DNA from: Lineus longissimus
Taxonomy: Eukaryota; Nemertea; Pilidiophora; Heteronemertea; Lineidae
Assembly: GCF_910592395.1 (NCBI RefSeq)
Contig: NC_088315.1
Span: 2,794,501-2,858,500 of the forward strand
Reading direction: 5' to 3'
Length of the DNA: 64,000 nucleotides
Under the pieces are notes generated by a model that was given only the letters and a program-made list of their open reading frames with translations, did not search any database and was not told the origin of the DNA. Every line of letters begins with the position of its first letter. Position 1 is the stretch's first letter. This document shows positions 1 through 13,700 of this stretch, piece by piece. A program made the translations under genes and the position numbers.

Positions 1-1568
1 ATGATAACATCTGAACAAAATATTCGCACACAGAATATGGCAAATTCCTTAGATCGATTTGAGCACACTTCCATTTGAATATGTTAATTAGCTGATCAAC
101 GCACTGAAACAAAAACATTCAATCTTTTGATATGTCTCATAAGGCTCAACATCTACATTTTTATACAACTAAAGCCAAATACAGGCCTCTACTAAATACA
201 TTCTTACATACATATTACTGTAACAGCCTTTTTTGCCTACGCCCATGTTATTACATTCATTATGAACTCTACAACATTGTTTCAATTGCAGGAATCTCTG
301 ACGGACCTAAATCTCATGTGCAAAGACGTGATTTTTACCCAATTATATAATAATTGGGTCTATTTGCCAAACAGGAACAAAAATCGTGGAATGAGATTGG
401 TCAAATCACCATCACATGCCCAAAAATCTCTTGTTTGAATGGCGCATTCATGTTACATGTCATCTCACTGGGGCCCCGATTCAGGTCACATAATTAGAAT
501 AACTATCAGTGCTGTAACTGCCAAATCTTTATGAACATTTCGTTTTTGCGAATAATCACAATTTAAAAAAAAAATTTTTTTTTTAAATTTGAAAATTGAA
601 AGGAATTTCTTAATACGCCAACATAAAATTGGAGAAAAAATTTTTAGAATGCAAATATTAAATATGCATGAATATTTCGCGATTTACAGTACTAATTATG
701 AAAGCAGACATCACACTCCCCGAATCTGGCAGCATGACTATAATTTACTTTGCTAATTACGTATTCCTTTGTTTGCTAGTTACCTCCATGGTAAACCTAA
801 TCAAAGCACAATGGTTAAATTCCTGAAAGTCATCAGATCTGTTAAATTAACTTTAGTCGGGAAACTATTCCACTAAACCCTACTGACGAAACTGTTTTTT
901 TGCATTGCATCAATAATACATAGAAAATATTTCATTACGAATATCAAATATCGCATTTCAATATATAATCCATTGTCTAGATGGCGATTGATTCCTCTTG
1001 AAAACTGATCCAACACAATCCTAATCTTTAGTTCTACTCGTTTGAATAATCATTACTCATTGAAGCTACAAACTACACTGGGCAGAATTCAGAAATGTTT
1101 TTTTAGCCCAGACAGCATTTATCTTTATATCCATTCAGGGTCTCTTGGTCCTCATCGTCAAATATCTGCCTCTTGGCCCCGAAACAGCCCATATTGTAGC
1201 TGTCCGAACTATCCTAAATTCCTTCCAATGAATTAATTTCTACTGAAAATATATTTGAGCTCCTTTAAAAAGTCTAAAGGAACTTCTGACTGGACCCACT
1301 GTTCACTATATTCTCATACACAACGAATATTCAATTCATCGTTTGTAATCCAAAATGAATATTCTCCCACTTTTTTATATCATCCTCGTTGAATAGTCTT
1401 CATTTGTAGGTTTTCTGGTGCCTTAATTGCCGCAAACACAACAGCAATAAGCACTTCTGCTGGCGTAACAATGCTACCAAAGTCTGTACCAGGAATCCGA
1501 GCAAATAAAAGAGCACCACAGCGAACTTTCAAACAGTTTTTCAAGATTTTGAAACCTCGATACGAGTG
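1..1568. other. 3' flank of the catenin gene
   Basis: No coding exon is supported on either strand. It should include the catenin 3' UTR, but there is no canonical AATAAA on the minus strand. The 30-bp A/T palindrome at 560-589 is the only notable structure. Confidence 0.6.
560..589. repeat. 30-bp perfect A/T palindrome
   Basis: An ATTT-A10-T10-AAAT core extended by one pair gives a zero-loop palindrome about 1 kb past the catenin stop codon. Function unknown; low-complexity origin is likely. Confidence 0.75.
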
Positions 1569-1712
1569 TTATACCCATGAATCTGCCCCACCGTCCCCTC
1601 CGCCTCCGTGTTGGTCAGTGAGGACCATGTGATGCGGAGGACCATCGCGGTTCGACGTCTTCATACTTTTGTTCACCCTGGCATACAACGGCTCATCGTT
1701 ACGTGCGTTCCC
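1569..1712 (-). CDS. CTNND2: catenin terminal exon with PDZ-binding DSWV
   Basis: Acceptor TCTTTTTCAG, 47 codons then TAA at 1571-1569. It ends with a Gly-rich stretch followed by ADSWV. DSWV is the class II-like PDZ ligand at the C-terminus of CTNND2, ARVCF and PKP4, which bind Erbin/Densin-type and ZO-1 PDZ domains. No canonical AATAAA was found in the 1.5 kb downstream, so the 3' end of the transcript is open. Confidence 0.94.
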   Translation of the reverse strand, partial: GNARNDEPLYARVNKSMKTSNRDGPPHHMVLTDQHGGGGDGGADSWV

Positions 1713-4700
1713 CTGAAAAAGAGACCAGGAATTGATATCGAACTGGAGGTGTTGTTGTCGCACTGATCGCCACCAGAGTGGAGCTTAACAGTAGGCCAAA
1801 ACAGAGGCAGCGACTGAGGTTATGGGCAAATGGCAGCTCGGGCTGTCATCTGACTTTACACTTTAACTCAGTAACTCAGAAGAGGTGCTCAATCAGAAAA
1901 TGTGACTACGTCGCAATGCCGCTACAAGTGCTTACCTGTTGGGGTAGAACTGCGATGCCACCTGCTGGCGGCCGGTAGGAATCATGCCGACTCTCATACG
2001 GATTCATCTCATTCATTTGTATTTCTTCACCCTAGAAGGAGAGGAAAGGTTGTTTTAGCCAAATTCATACTCCAACAAGTGACCAACAGCATCCGTGTAC
2101 TCTTTGTAACTTGAAAAGTAGGTTGAACCAAATACCAGGGAGACATACGATAGTGTATGGTCATAAGATGCACCAATGAGATCAAATAGACCACGATCTG
2201 GCAAGTATGATGTTGACTCACCCTATAAGAATCTTGCCGATATGGTTCAACATCCCGGCTATCATTGTGTAACCGGCTCTCATCTCGTCCAGTATAAGCA
2301 TTCGTGCTGACACCGTATGGATTAATATCATCATGATACCGATCATCACGTTCGTAATTTTCGCGTGGATTTGACCCGTATCGGTCATCTTGCCTGTTTT
2401 CATTAGGAGGATAATCTCGATCCAGTTGGTCTTCAAAGTGTGCCTCGTATTGGTCGCCAACTCGATCGCTGTAATTATCCCGGTCTGTCCGGTTTGCGTA
2501 CGGGTCCATCATCTGGTTGCCGTATGTTTCTGACCGGTTTTGACCATATGGATCCCCGGCAAACCTTGGCTGTTGACCACCATAGTCTGAAACACAAAAA
2601 TATATAATTAACTGTGAAAAGTATTGGCCTTTGAAAGAGCCTATCCTTGGGGGGGGGGGGAAGAATTCAATATTGTTCATTGAGATGTTTGTGTACGTTG
2701 AACATCAGCAAATGATATCAGCTCCCAACTCAATATTTTTAGCTGTCATCCTTGGCCTTCAATGCCAGTACTTTCGAGGTCATTTGGACAATTCGATTCA
2801 TTGAACCGGGTGCCCCAAAATCTCACTCACCTGCATCTTGTGACATCGCAGACACATCATTAGTTCTGTGTCTCTCAATAGGCGGCAGTGTGTTGGCGTT
2901 AAATTCATTAACAGGCCCAGACTGGTCTTGGCGCGGTCGGATGAGAGTGCTGTTGGCACTCACTGGCGGCTGGCCAGAATGACTCCTGGGAAAGAAAAGG
3001 CAGAATGTTTTAAAAAATAGTTGGACACATATTGCCTTTAAATACTTGATATTGAATCAGATTTACGTGTAAGTTCACTGCCTATCGCTAGCTACATGTA
3101 CATGCTTTTACACTGTGGCTTGAGTGTGTATGGGAAGCGTTGGCATAGATAGGATTACATATTTCCTGGATAAAGATTTTCCATACCTAGCAGCCATGGT
3201 CTTCGTAACGAAGTGTTGCTCCTTGTATCCCTTCTTCTTATACTCCGGTTGTAGTTCCTTAAACTGCCACATGGCCATCAGTACCGAGGCGGCAAACTTC
3301 ACAACCTTAGCGCTATATTTCCCCTTCGACTGGGTGATGTGTATAAGGCTGTCAATGCCACCCTCAGTGAGAACGGATCTGAAAGAAAGAGAGTGTGTTC
3401 ATTTGATAGTTTTTGAAATTCCCTAATCCAGGGTAAAAGTCCTGACAGGAGTCAAATTTACTAGCCCCTACTGAACTTTTAGAGTCTCGCAGCGGGGTGG
3501 AGAAGACTGATGTCCTGCCACTAATGAGATCAGGGTTCAATACCACACACAATTTCACCACAAATAATTACCAAAAACCAGCAACTTACGAGCAAAAATC
3601 GGCATTTTTCTTGACAATCTCATACAGTGTGGCCAAGACGGCAGCAATCGTATCATCCGAGACCGGGTAATCCATCTTTTGACCCCGACTATTCGGAAGT
3701 TTCTTAATAAGCGTTTGCATCGCATATTTTCCTATCAATTCTTTATTTCGATCGTCGAGAGCGAGGTTCCTTAGGGCAGTCGCAGCGGCACATACTACAC
3801 GGTCAGCTTCTATACTCAATAACTCTACGATGATCGGCAGGCCCTTTTCTTTTCGGACAGCCTGGCGAATTTCTATGGACGGCTGGAAGAGGAGGAAGAG
3901 TGGCACAATAAGTTTCCAAATATCTCATTGTAGTTTAGGAGATGAGTATGTCAACCTTTAGCAATTTACCTCATTGAGAGGCCTCTGTTTTTTCGTCTAC
4001 ATTTTAGCTTTAACTTTGCAGTGTCTGGTGAGACAAACAGTACTTCCAGTTTCAATTCCTTGAACTCAATTGACATCCAACTCGAGTACCATCAAACAGA
4101 TGCTCACGGGCGCAATCACAGAAGAAGAACTATCTACTTACTTCCCATTCACACGCAGCCAGATTCTGAATTGCCCCCGCAGCAGCTTCCAGCGTCTCCG
4201 GATTTGAACAATCTGATAACAAAGGCAGATAGATGTGTACGACACTGGGCTGCCACAGCAGCTCCATGCCGCGGACAGGGTCGGTTCTTGAGGTATTGAA
4301 CGTCCTGCCACTCTGGTACCCACTGTCGGAGCGGTTCCTCTGGTCAACCTTCTGCGGATCTTTCTTATTCTTCTTGCCTGCGCCACCACCAAAGCACCCT
4401 GTGTTATCTGAAATATTGTTAATCGTCATCACAACCTGTTCAACTACTGGTGCGAGGTCCAGGCGTTGTCAAATCTACCAGAAAACCAATCAACAGGGTT
4501 CTCCCCATTTCCCACTTTGAGAAGGTTTTGAGGAATTTATCAAGCCCAAGTTGCTGGGTAAAATGTATAAAAGGAAGACAGTATTGTATCAAAGCCGTAC
4601 CTCCTGCCGGTTCGCCTGGTTTTTGTCCCGGTTTCTTCGCATCACGTTTCTTGAAATAATCCGGGTCGGCAACTTCTTGACAGCCGTAGCAGAGGTTCCG

Positions 4701-7700
4701 TAAAACACACACGCAATTCTCGACCGACTTGTTATCGATGTCATTCTTTCCTATGGCGGCTTTCACTATGAACATTAAGGCATCGACCAGGCCGTCGCAC
4801 TCTCGTAACTTCTTTCTGGCATAGTCGCCATCCGAACTCACATTTCTGGAAAGAGCAAACAAGACATGTGGATGATACGCTAGATGTAGCGTGAAAATTG
4901 TCACAACACAACTTTATATCATTTTGCACCAGTCATGCCATCAAAAGTCTTGTCAAAAACATCATCAGGCATACCAAGAGTAATTCAAGGCGACTCTTTA
5001 TATAGCCATAGCCTCCGACTTTGAAACACTCAGCGCCATTCAATATGGTACCTGTAGTATTCTGATCATAATTGCAGTATATATGCTCAAGTTCAAATTC
5101 CTCATACCTCATAACTCCACTGGCATTTCTGAAGACCGTTGACCAGTAGACACCCCTGGGCTCACTTTGCCCCTGGTTCGGGTCCCAACCAGAATGGGGG
5201 ATAATCACGTTGTTCACTAGTACAGTCAATGCATCATTTATAATGGGTTTCTTTAATTCCTGTAACAGAAAGAAGAAATGTGAGGTTGGAAGTTGCATTT
5301 TGTTTGTTTTTTATCTGAGAGACAAAGCAACTATGGATTTAGACTTGTTGGCCTACCTTGCACGATGAGAGATTCCATAATATAGCCGTCACCAACTCAC
5401 GAATATCATTATCAGGAGTTTTCCGTAATAACCGAACCAAGGCAGGGATGCCGTCTGCATTTTTTATAGCACGCTAAAAGAAAAGAAGGCACTTAACATT
5501 AGATTGCATGACAAGGAGTTGAGAAGAACCATATCGGGCATGTACCTCTTTTCATTTTATAATAAGCCTGAAAGACTTTTGATGATCGGGCCAAAGTCGA
5601 TAAAGAAAATTCCTTTATGACAAGGTTGGTAAGGCATTTCTCACACTAGAGAGTATGACTGATAAACCAGAGATACCAAACGTATCTCAAAAAGGATTTT
5701 AAAGATATAGCGTCTTACCTTATTTTCATCATTGTTCTTCCCAAACGACAGATTCCTAAGAGCTCCAGAGGCATTTTTGTGAACTTCTGGCAGGTCGTTG
5801 TTCAGCAGTTCTATAAGTGATGGGATACCACCCAGGGCCCTGCAAGGACACAAGACAAAACAGTAATATCGTCGTTGAACCACGTACAATGTCTGCCAAG
5901 AAGCAACCTAATAGATGAGGATGAATTTGAACATCACCCATGCCAAAGATCAAAGGCGTACATAAATGGTAAAGGCCTGTGGGCCAAATTAGGAGTCTAT
6001 TCAGTGTCAATTCTGACCACTAGGTGGTACTTACCTCGTTTTGCTCTTCATGTCATCATCCTGAAAGGTGAGATGTTGGAGATACGCAGCAGCATTTGCC
6101 TTGATGTTGTTACTTGGATGGCTTAAGAACTCTATCACTTCTGGAAGGTCCGGATTTCTCCAACGGGGTTCTGAAAATGAACACGAAACATATAATTATG
6201 CACAGTATTCTGCCACATGAACAAGACAAATGTGACAAACTACAAATGTAGTTGTTTGCCTGCTTCCCTCCACTCCCATAGGTCTATATGTATATAGCCA
6301 GCTTATTGACACTTACAAGTTACATGATGATGTCAGCCTCATAGAAAATTGCATAGCACCAAGTGGGAGATATTGTCAACCGATGACGATCGCAAAAAGT
6401 GACCCTTGATTAGTTCACAGGATACCAGAGAGGATGGAATTGACATTAATTGACACAAATTGACTATGATTGACACTTCGGGCATTGTAATTGGACATGA
6501 CTTGAGTGTAATTGGTCTCTCACCTCTTGTGTCGCTATCTATAGAAGGGGATCGCCGTAATAATTCTGGATTGAAATTTTCCGGCGGGGCTTGAAGTCCT
6601 CTTGTTTCTTCTCGTGGTATATCATCGTACGGCCTAGCACCTTGTAGTGAGGGTTGAGGACTGTCGGTATACCCTCGACGCTGCATTGAGTCGTAGGGTG
6701 GAGGACCTAAAGAAAGACGAGGAACATACTGAACTGTTTCTTCAATCAAATATGGCAAAAATATTTAGCTTCTAACTGGCGGAAAAGTCGTAACAACTTG
6801 ACAAGCTCCGAATGGAAACATTGTTCATTTCAAAAACTATGGAGTAGGATAGAGACTATTTGAAGAAATGTCGATCATTCTAAGCAGACGACAGTGCGGA
6901 ATACTGCAAATGGGATTGTAGAGGGAGGAATGTTCACCTACCGCTGTATCTATCACTTCCATGCGGCGATGGAGTTCTGTTCGGACGATTTGGCTGGGCT
7001 TGCGGGTAGTAATCATAATCCCGCGAATCAGATGGTCTAAATGGACGACCATTTGGATAACCATCGGTATTGTCCACTGGCGGATAATATGGTTCTGTCC
7101 GGCCTCTTTCTGAATCTGGCGGATTGCTGTAGCTATCATCCAAGCGCTGTTGACCTCCGTATCGGTTATTTTGGAGATTTGATCTTTCTTCCTCTGGCGG
7201 ATTACTGTATGAGTCATCAGCCCGAGGATATCGTGGATTGGGTGTCTCACGAGGCGAGTAACTGTCTGGATAGTGGCCATCGCTGTACAACCTGCCATCT
7301 GGTGGTGGCCCACTGTAACTAGAAGAACACAGAAGTTAGAATTTGGCTTGAATTTGTTTACACCCCTTATACAGGATGCTAACTTGTCAAATGCTGATGA
7401 TGCAAGTACCAAAGTGTATCTTGCCTTCCCCTCAATCAAAACCTTTTCACTTTGATATCAACAGATAGCAAGGGTCAAGTATTAACACTGCATTACTAAT
7501 CTTCTACACATGTTGATCGATTCAGCAAGATACTAGGAAAATGAACCACAACCATGCAACATGTACACATCGAACAAAATCACATAAGTTTTCTACACAT
7601 TACTTCGAAATATTGGACAGATTGTCAAAGCTATCATCCACACAACTAGTATTTCTCAGTGCTTGCTTGAAGTTGACCTAATTTATTCCAATTAACACAT

Positions 7701-10700
7701 AGCAGTCCTCGTTTTTGAATTAATGGCTCCGCCCCTTAGCTACATACCGGTCATCAACAGGCGAGTCGCGATAGCTGTCTTCAAGCGGCCGAATAAATCT
7801 GCCGTCATCAGGGTACTGATCAGCCTGCGGCAGGTTAACATAATTATTGCCAGGTGGCCCCGCCGAGTAAGACGGATGCCCACCGCCTGGCTGAGGACTG
7901 TCACTGTACCCGCGCGTTGGGGTATAATTCCTGGAAGAAGCAACGACGCTCATAAGCTAATTTGTTTGTTTAGTTAGTTCGTGCTATTGTTGGTGCAAAG
8001 GGGTGCAGTTCATAGCAACATATTTCAAGCTAGAGGTTTTTCTTGCCAGGTCAATTTAAGCAATCTTTGACTGAAGTCTCCTTAGACCTTTGAAGCATCA
8101 AGTTCAGTCCCAGTGCTCATTCTCAAGTTTAAGTTTAACATGTTTTACTTGTTTTTATTGGTGTCCATGGTCATGCATGTGTTCATGGTTATGTTGAAGT
8201 GTATATGTGTGTGGATGTTCATGCTCATGCATTCACATATACACATGCACTGATGTGCATGTTTGCATTGTTCATGCACAAGCTCAAGTTGATGTTTATG
8301 TTTATGGTCATGTGTAAGTCAACCACTAGTTCATGGGGAATCTCTTGTTTGAGACACTTTAAATTTGCGACCAAAAAATAGAAATAAATGCTCCCTAGTC
8401 TCTGCGCATTCCTCCTCGAGCCCTGGTTATCAAATACCCACAATGAGAAAATGACACCTCTGGATGACAGAATTGGACACAAACTTCAACATGAATTGAA
8501 TCAATGTAGTTTTAGCTATCGTAGGAATACTTCGAAGTATGATATGTCAATCATTTGTCATGACATTTCAACCAAAAGTTCAATCAAAATAAATCCTACG
8601 AATAGAAATTCAATGTTCTAAATAAGGATGCAATCTATGAAAATACTTCAATGAAATATCTGTATATCAACTAAAACCAATTTTTTTGTTAAGACACAGA
8701 AAATATGTAAAAAGTTCAGGCAGCACAATATCAAAATGGAGAGCGTAACAATCTCCCGCACAGATTGTGAAATATTTATTTACGGCAATCAGAAGACTTA
8801 AGTAAATACATCAAACAATGCAGGTATTGCAATCCACCCTTGGGCGAATTTCTTGACACGTCATCAGTTTGAAATTCCAAAGATCTGCGTTAATAGTTTT
8901 GCATGTTTTCTATGTCAAATTAGCAGCAATGATGCATTGAGTTCAGTGCATATCCTGTGGTGTATTCCACCAAAAAAAATTTCTGTGATTTCATCAACCA
9001 CAGATCCTGAACCAAGGCAAAGCAGAATCAAAATCCAAAGTGTAGGAGTAAGCAGAAACTAACAGAAGATAATTGAGACTTTTCGAGGAAAACACCGACA
9101 ATGCCTATGAGTGGTGCGAAATAATCGGAAACTTGAGCTAACTCGATATAAGGTTAATCAATACTGGTATTAGCGAACAATCATGTCAGATGACACGATG
9201 AAAGTTGTAAAATTGCCCGAGGCCGGCGTAGATAGATTATACATGTCTGGTATGGATAGCAAATACAAGGTGTCTGCGGGGAGGCTAGTGTCATCGGCTG
9301 ATAACCATGAAAGGCTAATCAGGGTTTTACAAGAAAGTGACTTGATCTTTCCGTACATTGCGTGTCCAACTTTCTAAACTGCAAATAAGTCACATCAGAA
9401 ACAGAGGGGTATGGTTATTTTCGGGATGCCTGGAGTGGTCAAAAATCAGCGTTGAGGCCTTTTCTTATTGTGGGTCACCCTTTTATCTCTCTTTACAGCA
9501 ACTGAAGTCAAACAGAACCAATAAATGGCTGAGGTCCATTCTTGCTACGGTTGCTGTGTCTTTTTGTTATTTCTCTGGAAATTTCTTTGCCTGGGTCACA
9601 AATACAAATGTATAAGAACTACAAACACAATGCACAGAAAATGAGAAAAAAAATTCGACTGGACAGTCTTAATTAACCATACACGCACTAACATCACTTG
9701 TAAACATGACAAATACTTGAAAACCACACGTCATTCATGAAGAGAAGTTTTCAATATCACACTAAACTATCATTTTCTTCAGTTAGAAAACGCATGCAAA
9801 TGATTAGTCAATAAAAGTACTAGAATTACCCGATCGGTAAAAACTAAATTCCAGAAGACATCAAAAACCAAACTAAAACACAGACACACTCTGTAAAGAA
9901 TGAACGCCCCGAGGCAGCAGGACCATCCATCATGCACGTACATGATGTAGAATTTCATTCCGCCTACTCCGGCACTGAGTGACGAGCTAAAATTCCTCTA
10001 CAACTGCTCTGGGCAACAGATTGGAGCAATTCACTGCATTCTGGCAAAACATGCAACTACTGTTGTTTGAAGACATCATTTACCATGACGTGGACTTTTT
10101 TTTCGTTAACTAGACCTATGCATGTTGAAATTCTTGGGTGAAATTCCTGGCACACCTGACCAAGGTTGACTCAGACTATCTCAATCCTTGCTAAAACTGG
10201 GCAACAGGCAACAGATATGCTAGTCTGTAGCCATCCCCACTGATACCCATGCCCTACGAACCTAGTAGTCTACGACTATGACCAATACACGTCTTTGCTC
10301 TCACAGCCAATGGATCAACCAAAAGACTATGAAAACCCTAGTATTAGTACATAAACTATAATAAACATGCCAAATGCACATGCTGGACACTACCTATTTC
10401 AAACAGATGATCACATCACAAGACTTCCAAGAGAAAAAACAACCATGCAGCAGGTGATTCCATGCATGGACACACTTCAGAGACACTCGCCCTGTGCACA
10501 GAGGTGATTTAATCAAGGGCAACAGATAATCAGCATTTTGAATAAGTCATCAATGTGCACTTCACATTTGGCCAGGGCTGCCGGCCGACAGCCAATACAG
10601 CAAAATTTCAAAATGTCTCTAAAGTGACGTTCCAACATCATGAAATCCACCAATAACAGAGGCGAAACTGTACTATCACGGACGAGACTTGCAACTCAGG

Positions 10701-13700
10701 AAGTCAAGCCTTCCCACCATGCTCTTGGGCGTTTCTGCCTTAAACAGACTGAGAAATATAATTAATATTTAGTTTTGGAAATGTGACTTATCTGGGCCTG
10801 GCTGATGAGTAATTCACTGTTTCGAAAAAGGTGCATTTGAAGGTTAGGTTGTCAGGCCTCTTATAAAATGTGTCCTGTAATTTAATGCAGACCAATCTGA
10901 TTTCTCATTTTAAAAGCAGAGGAAGCATATAATCAAGAGATGTACCAAATTTAAGGAAAGATTTTAAGTCCATACTTCCCTAAGTTTTGTGCATAAGCTG
11001 TGTGGTGTGGATGAATAGAGTGCAGAAGAGATGCATGTGCAGTGAAGCATTTGAAAAAGATTTATAATCAAGGGGCGTGTAAATTTCTTTCGGGGATAGG
11101 GCAGGTCAAGGAGGGAGGTACTTGGGATGATAGTGTTCATTATTACTTGACATGTGGACTGTCGGAGTGGCGGGGTCTTCTTGTGTTAGATTCCCAGTCA
11201 GACCCCTTCTCAACATGATCAACAAAGTGATTCTATCTGACAGACATGATTTCCTCCGGGGGCTCACTACATTCCTAATTGTTCAGTATACTTACAAGCT
11301 ACAGTAAATCACCTCTTGGTGTCTGGCATTCTCACAAATATCATGTGGACAATTGCAGGGCGAGTGAAAGAGAATCATTCAACAAAGACTATGGTGTGGT
11401 GGTCTACAAGACATGAACATAAGAAAGCCATAGCAGAAGCTGAGAAATATTGCTCGAAGGCAAGCTCCATTCGCTTGACACCATGCAAATGTTCATTCAG
11501 AGTAACATTTCAAATGCTTTCTATGAACTTACACATAGAGTTTAGAATATCGTACAGCTTTATGGACAGCCCTATGGGGGAGAGATGGGTCAAAGTTAAG
11601 GCTGATGTATTTGGAGGACGGCATCGTGAAACAGATTCCTGTCTTAAAAGTTCATGTTTCATTCGCATTTGAAAAAACTTTTGGATGGCCTTCTATAAAG
11701 CAATAACAACTGAGAGCCAGATGATGTCAATTATGATGGTGTTATATGTGTCATGTTGTATGTGCAATTGTCTGTTGTAGCAAATCTAACCTATCATTTA
11801 GGTTATTTTACAGGAAATGTTGTGTTGCAAAAGGTGATTGAGATGTCTTTGCAAACATATTTCCAAATACCTGGTGATCAGAAATGTGTTATCAGTGATT
11901 TCATATACTCTCTTTCTTGAGGTCCATGATCTGCTTAACCCTTTTCTTTCATGACTCATTTTGACGGATTGTGAAATTTCTTTCGGTTCTTCATTCAAAA
12001 ATCTTTCTTAAGGCGAGTCGCTGAGCTCATCTTGTTCAACGAGATTACACTAATCAATTGGTGAAATTCGCTTTAGACCACAGACTTGTCAAAAGAGAGT
12101 TTTTTCCGTTGCATGGTGGGAAAGTAACAAAGCAGTAATATCTACCTAGGATAGTGCTCATATTCATTATAAGATGGCGCCTCGTCGTAACCAGGCGGCA
12201 CCTCATAATCGTATGAACGATTCAACCTTTGATCGCTATCCAAAGGAGGCGCTGGCGAGGGCGCCTGGTCGCCCGCTGATGGATAGTTGACGTAATCCTG
12301 GTTGTAGGATCCCGGTGAGCCTGTGCGGTAGATTTGACGCGATGTTGTCGTCTTTGTGACAGTTGTGACCTGAATCGGTAAATGAGCATCATTAGAATCT
12401 AGAATGATTTATTTATTTATTCTTGAAATTGTTGTGGATGCCCATACATTCTGAGCAAATAAGATGGCAGAATATTCATCGATCATCCAACACTTTCATA
12501 TAATATCTTCGTATGGCGGAGGTACATGTACATATCATTGATGAACTTTTCATTCCAAATAGTGTTTGTTCTGAAACTTTGAAGACTCGTAACCATGGAC
12601 ACACAACAACTTACGGTTTTTGTCTGCCTAGATCTTATATCACTAGACTGGTTGGAGGCTACGGAAAGTCTAGACGAATGAGGAGATTCACTTCCTGCCG
12701 ACATTTGTCGCGTGTATCCCGGGCCGTTTGACGAGGTATTTCTATATGACGAGATTGAGCGGTAACCCTCACCGCCAGGGGGCGGTCTTGCTGCGGTGTT
12801 CATGCTGGGGCTTTCTGGTGTATTGTTCACTGAATCTTCACGAAATGAGTAGCTTCCATATCCGTAACTCCCATCACTGAAAAAACGAGACGAAAATGAT
12901 ATTGTTAACCTTAAAGGCCACTGCATTGAATCCTCGCCAATGATAGAAACGCTAAAATGGCATGAGCGTGGTTACCAGGACGTGTTGTCCTTGATGTTGA
13001 GTCCTCGCGGCGACATGGTGCGCAGACGGTGGATCCAGAAGGACTCTCTGGAGAGTCTGGTGGCCTTGGCTTGGGTGCCATCTGGAGGGATGTGCATGAA
13101 TTCAAGAACCGAGACAGTGATATCTTCCAGGCCTTGGTGGTCTGGGAGCTTTTCACTACGTTCTCAAATTGAATCCTCGCCAATGTTCACATTTGCAATT
13201 TATAGAATCGATTTTAGGAATGCATGTGGATGCCACTATTTCTGTCACATGCGGGGTTGTATTGCTACAAAAAAGCTGCCTCAACCAGAGGAGAGGTTGG
13301 AATGGGCGGTCACAATACCTGATCACCACAGCTTCTGACCTTTGTGAGTGACTTTCAGACAAGTGTGACCAAAACGCAGGTTCTGCATGATTACTTCATG
13401 GTCCAATCATAACAGCAGTTGATTAATAGCTGATAATGCTCTCCCATTGGCGACCTTCTCCACCCAGCAAGTTTGAAATCCCCAAAGGATTTCCAAAGTT
13501 TACTGTCGCAGATCCTTGTCATCCAAGATGATGTGCATGTCGTGAAATCTACTTACCCCATATTCATAACCCCTCTCTCATGTAGAACTCTCCTAAAAGT
13601 AGAAAGAATGAGAAATTCATGAGAATCGGGAAAAACATGCGCATGAGATTTGAGAAGAAGTAATCAAATTCAATCCCGAGGTTGACGTGTAAACAATATC

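Noticed and set aside
9183-9615. Plus-strand frames in the 4.2-kb catenin intron
   Set aside because: Short, without family similarity, and the same interval is also open on the minus strand; chance frames.
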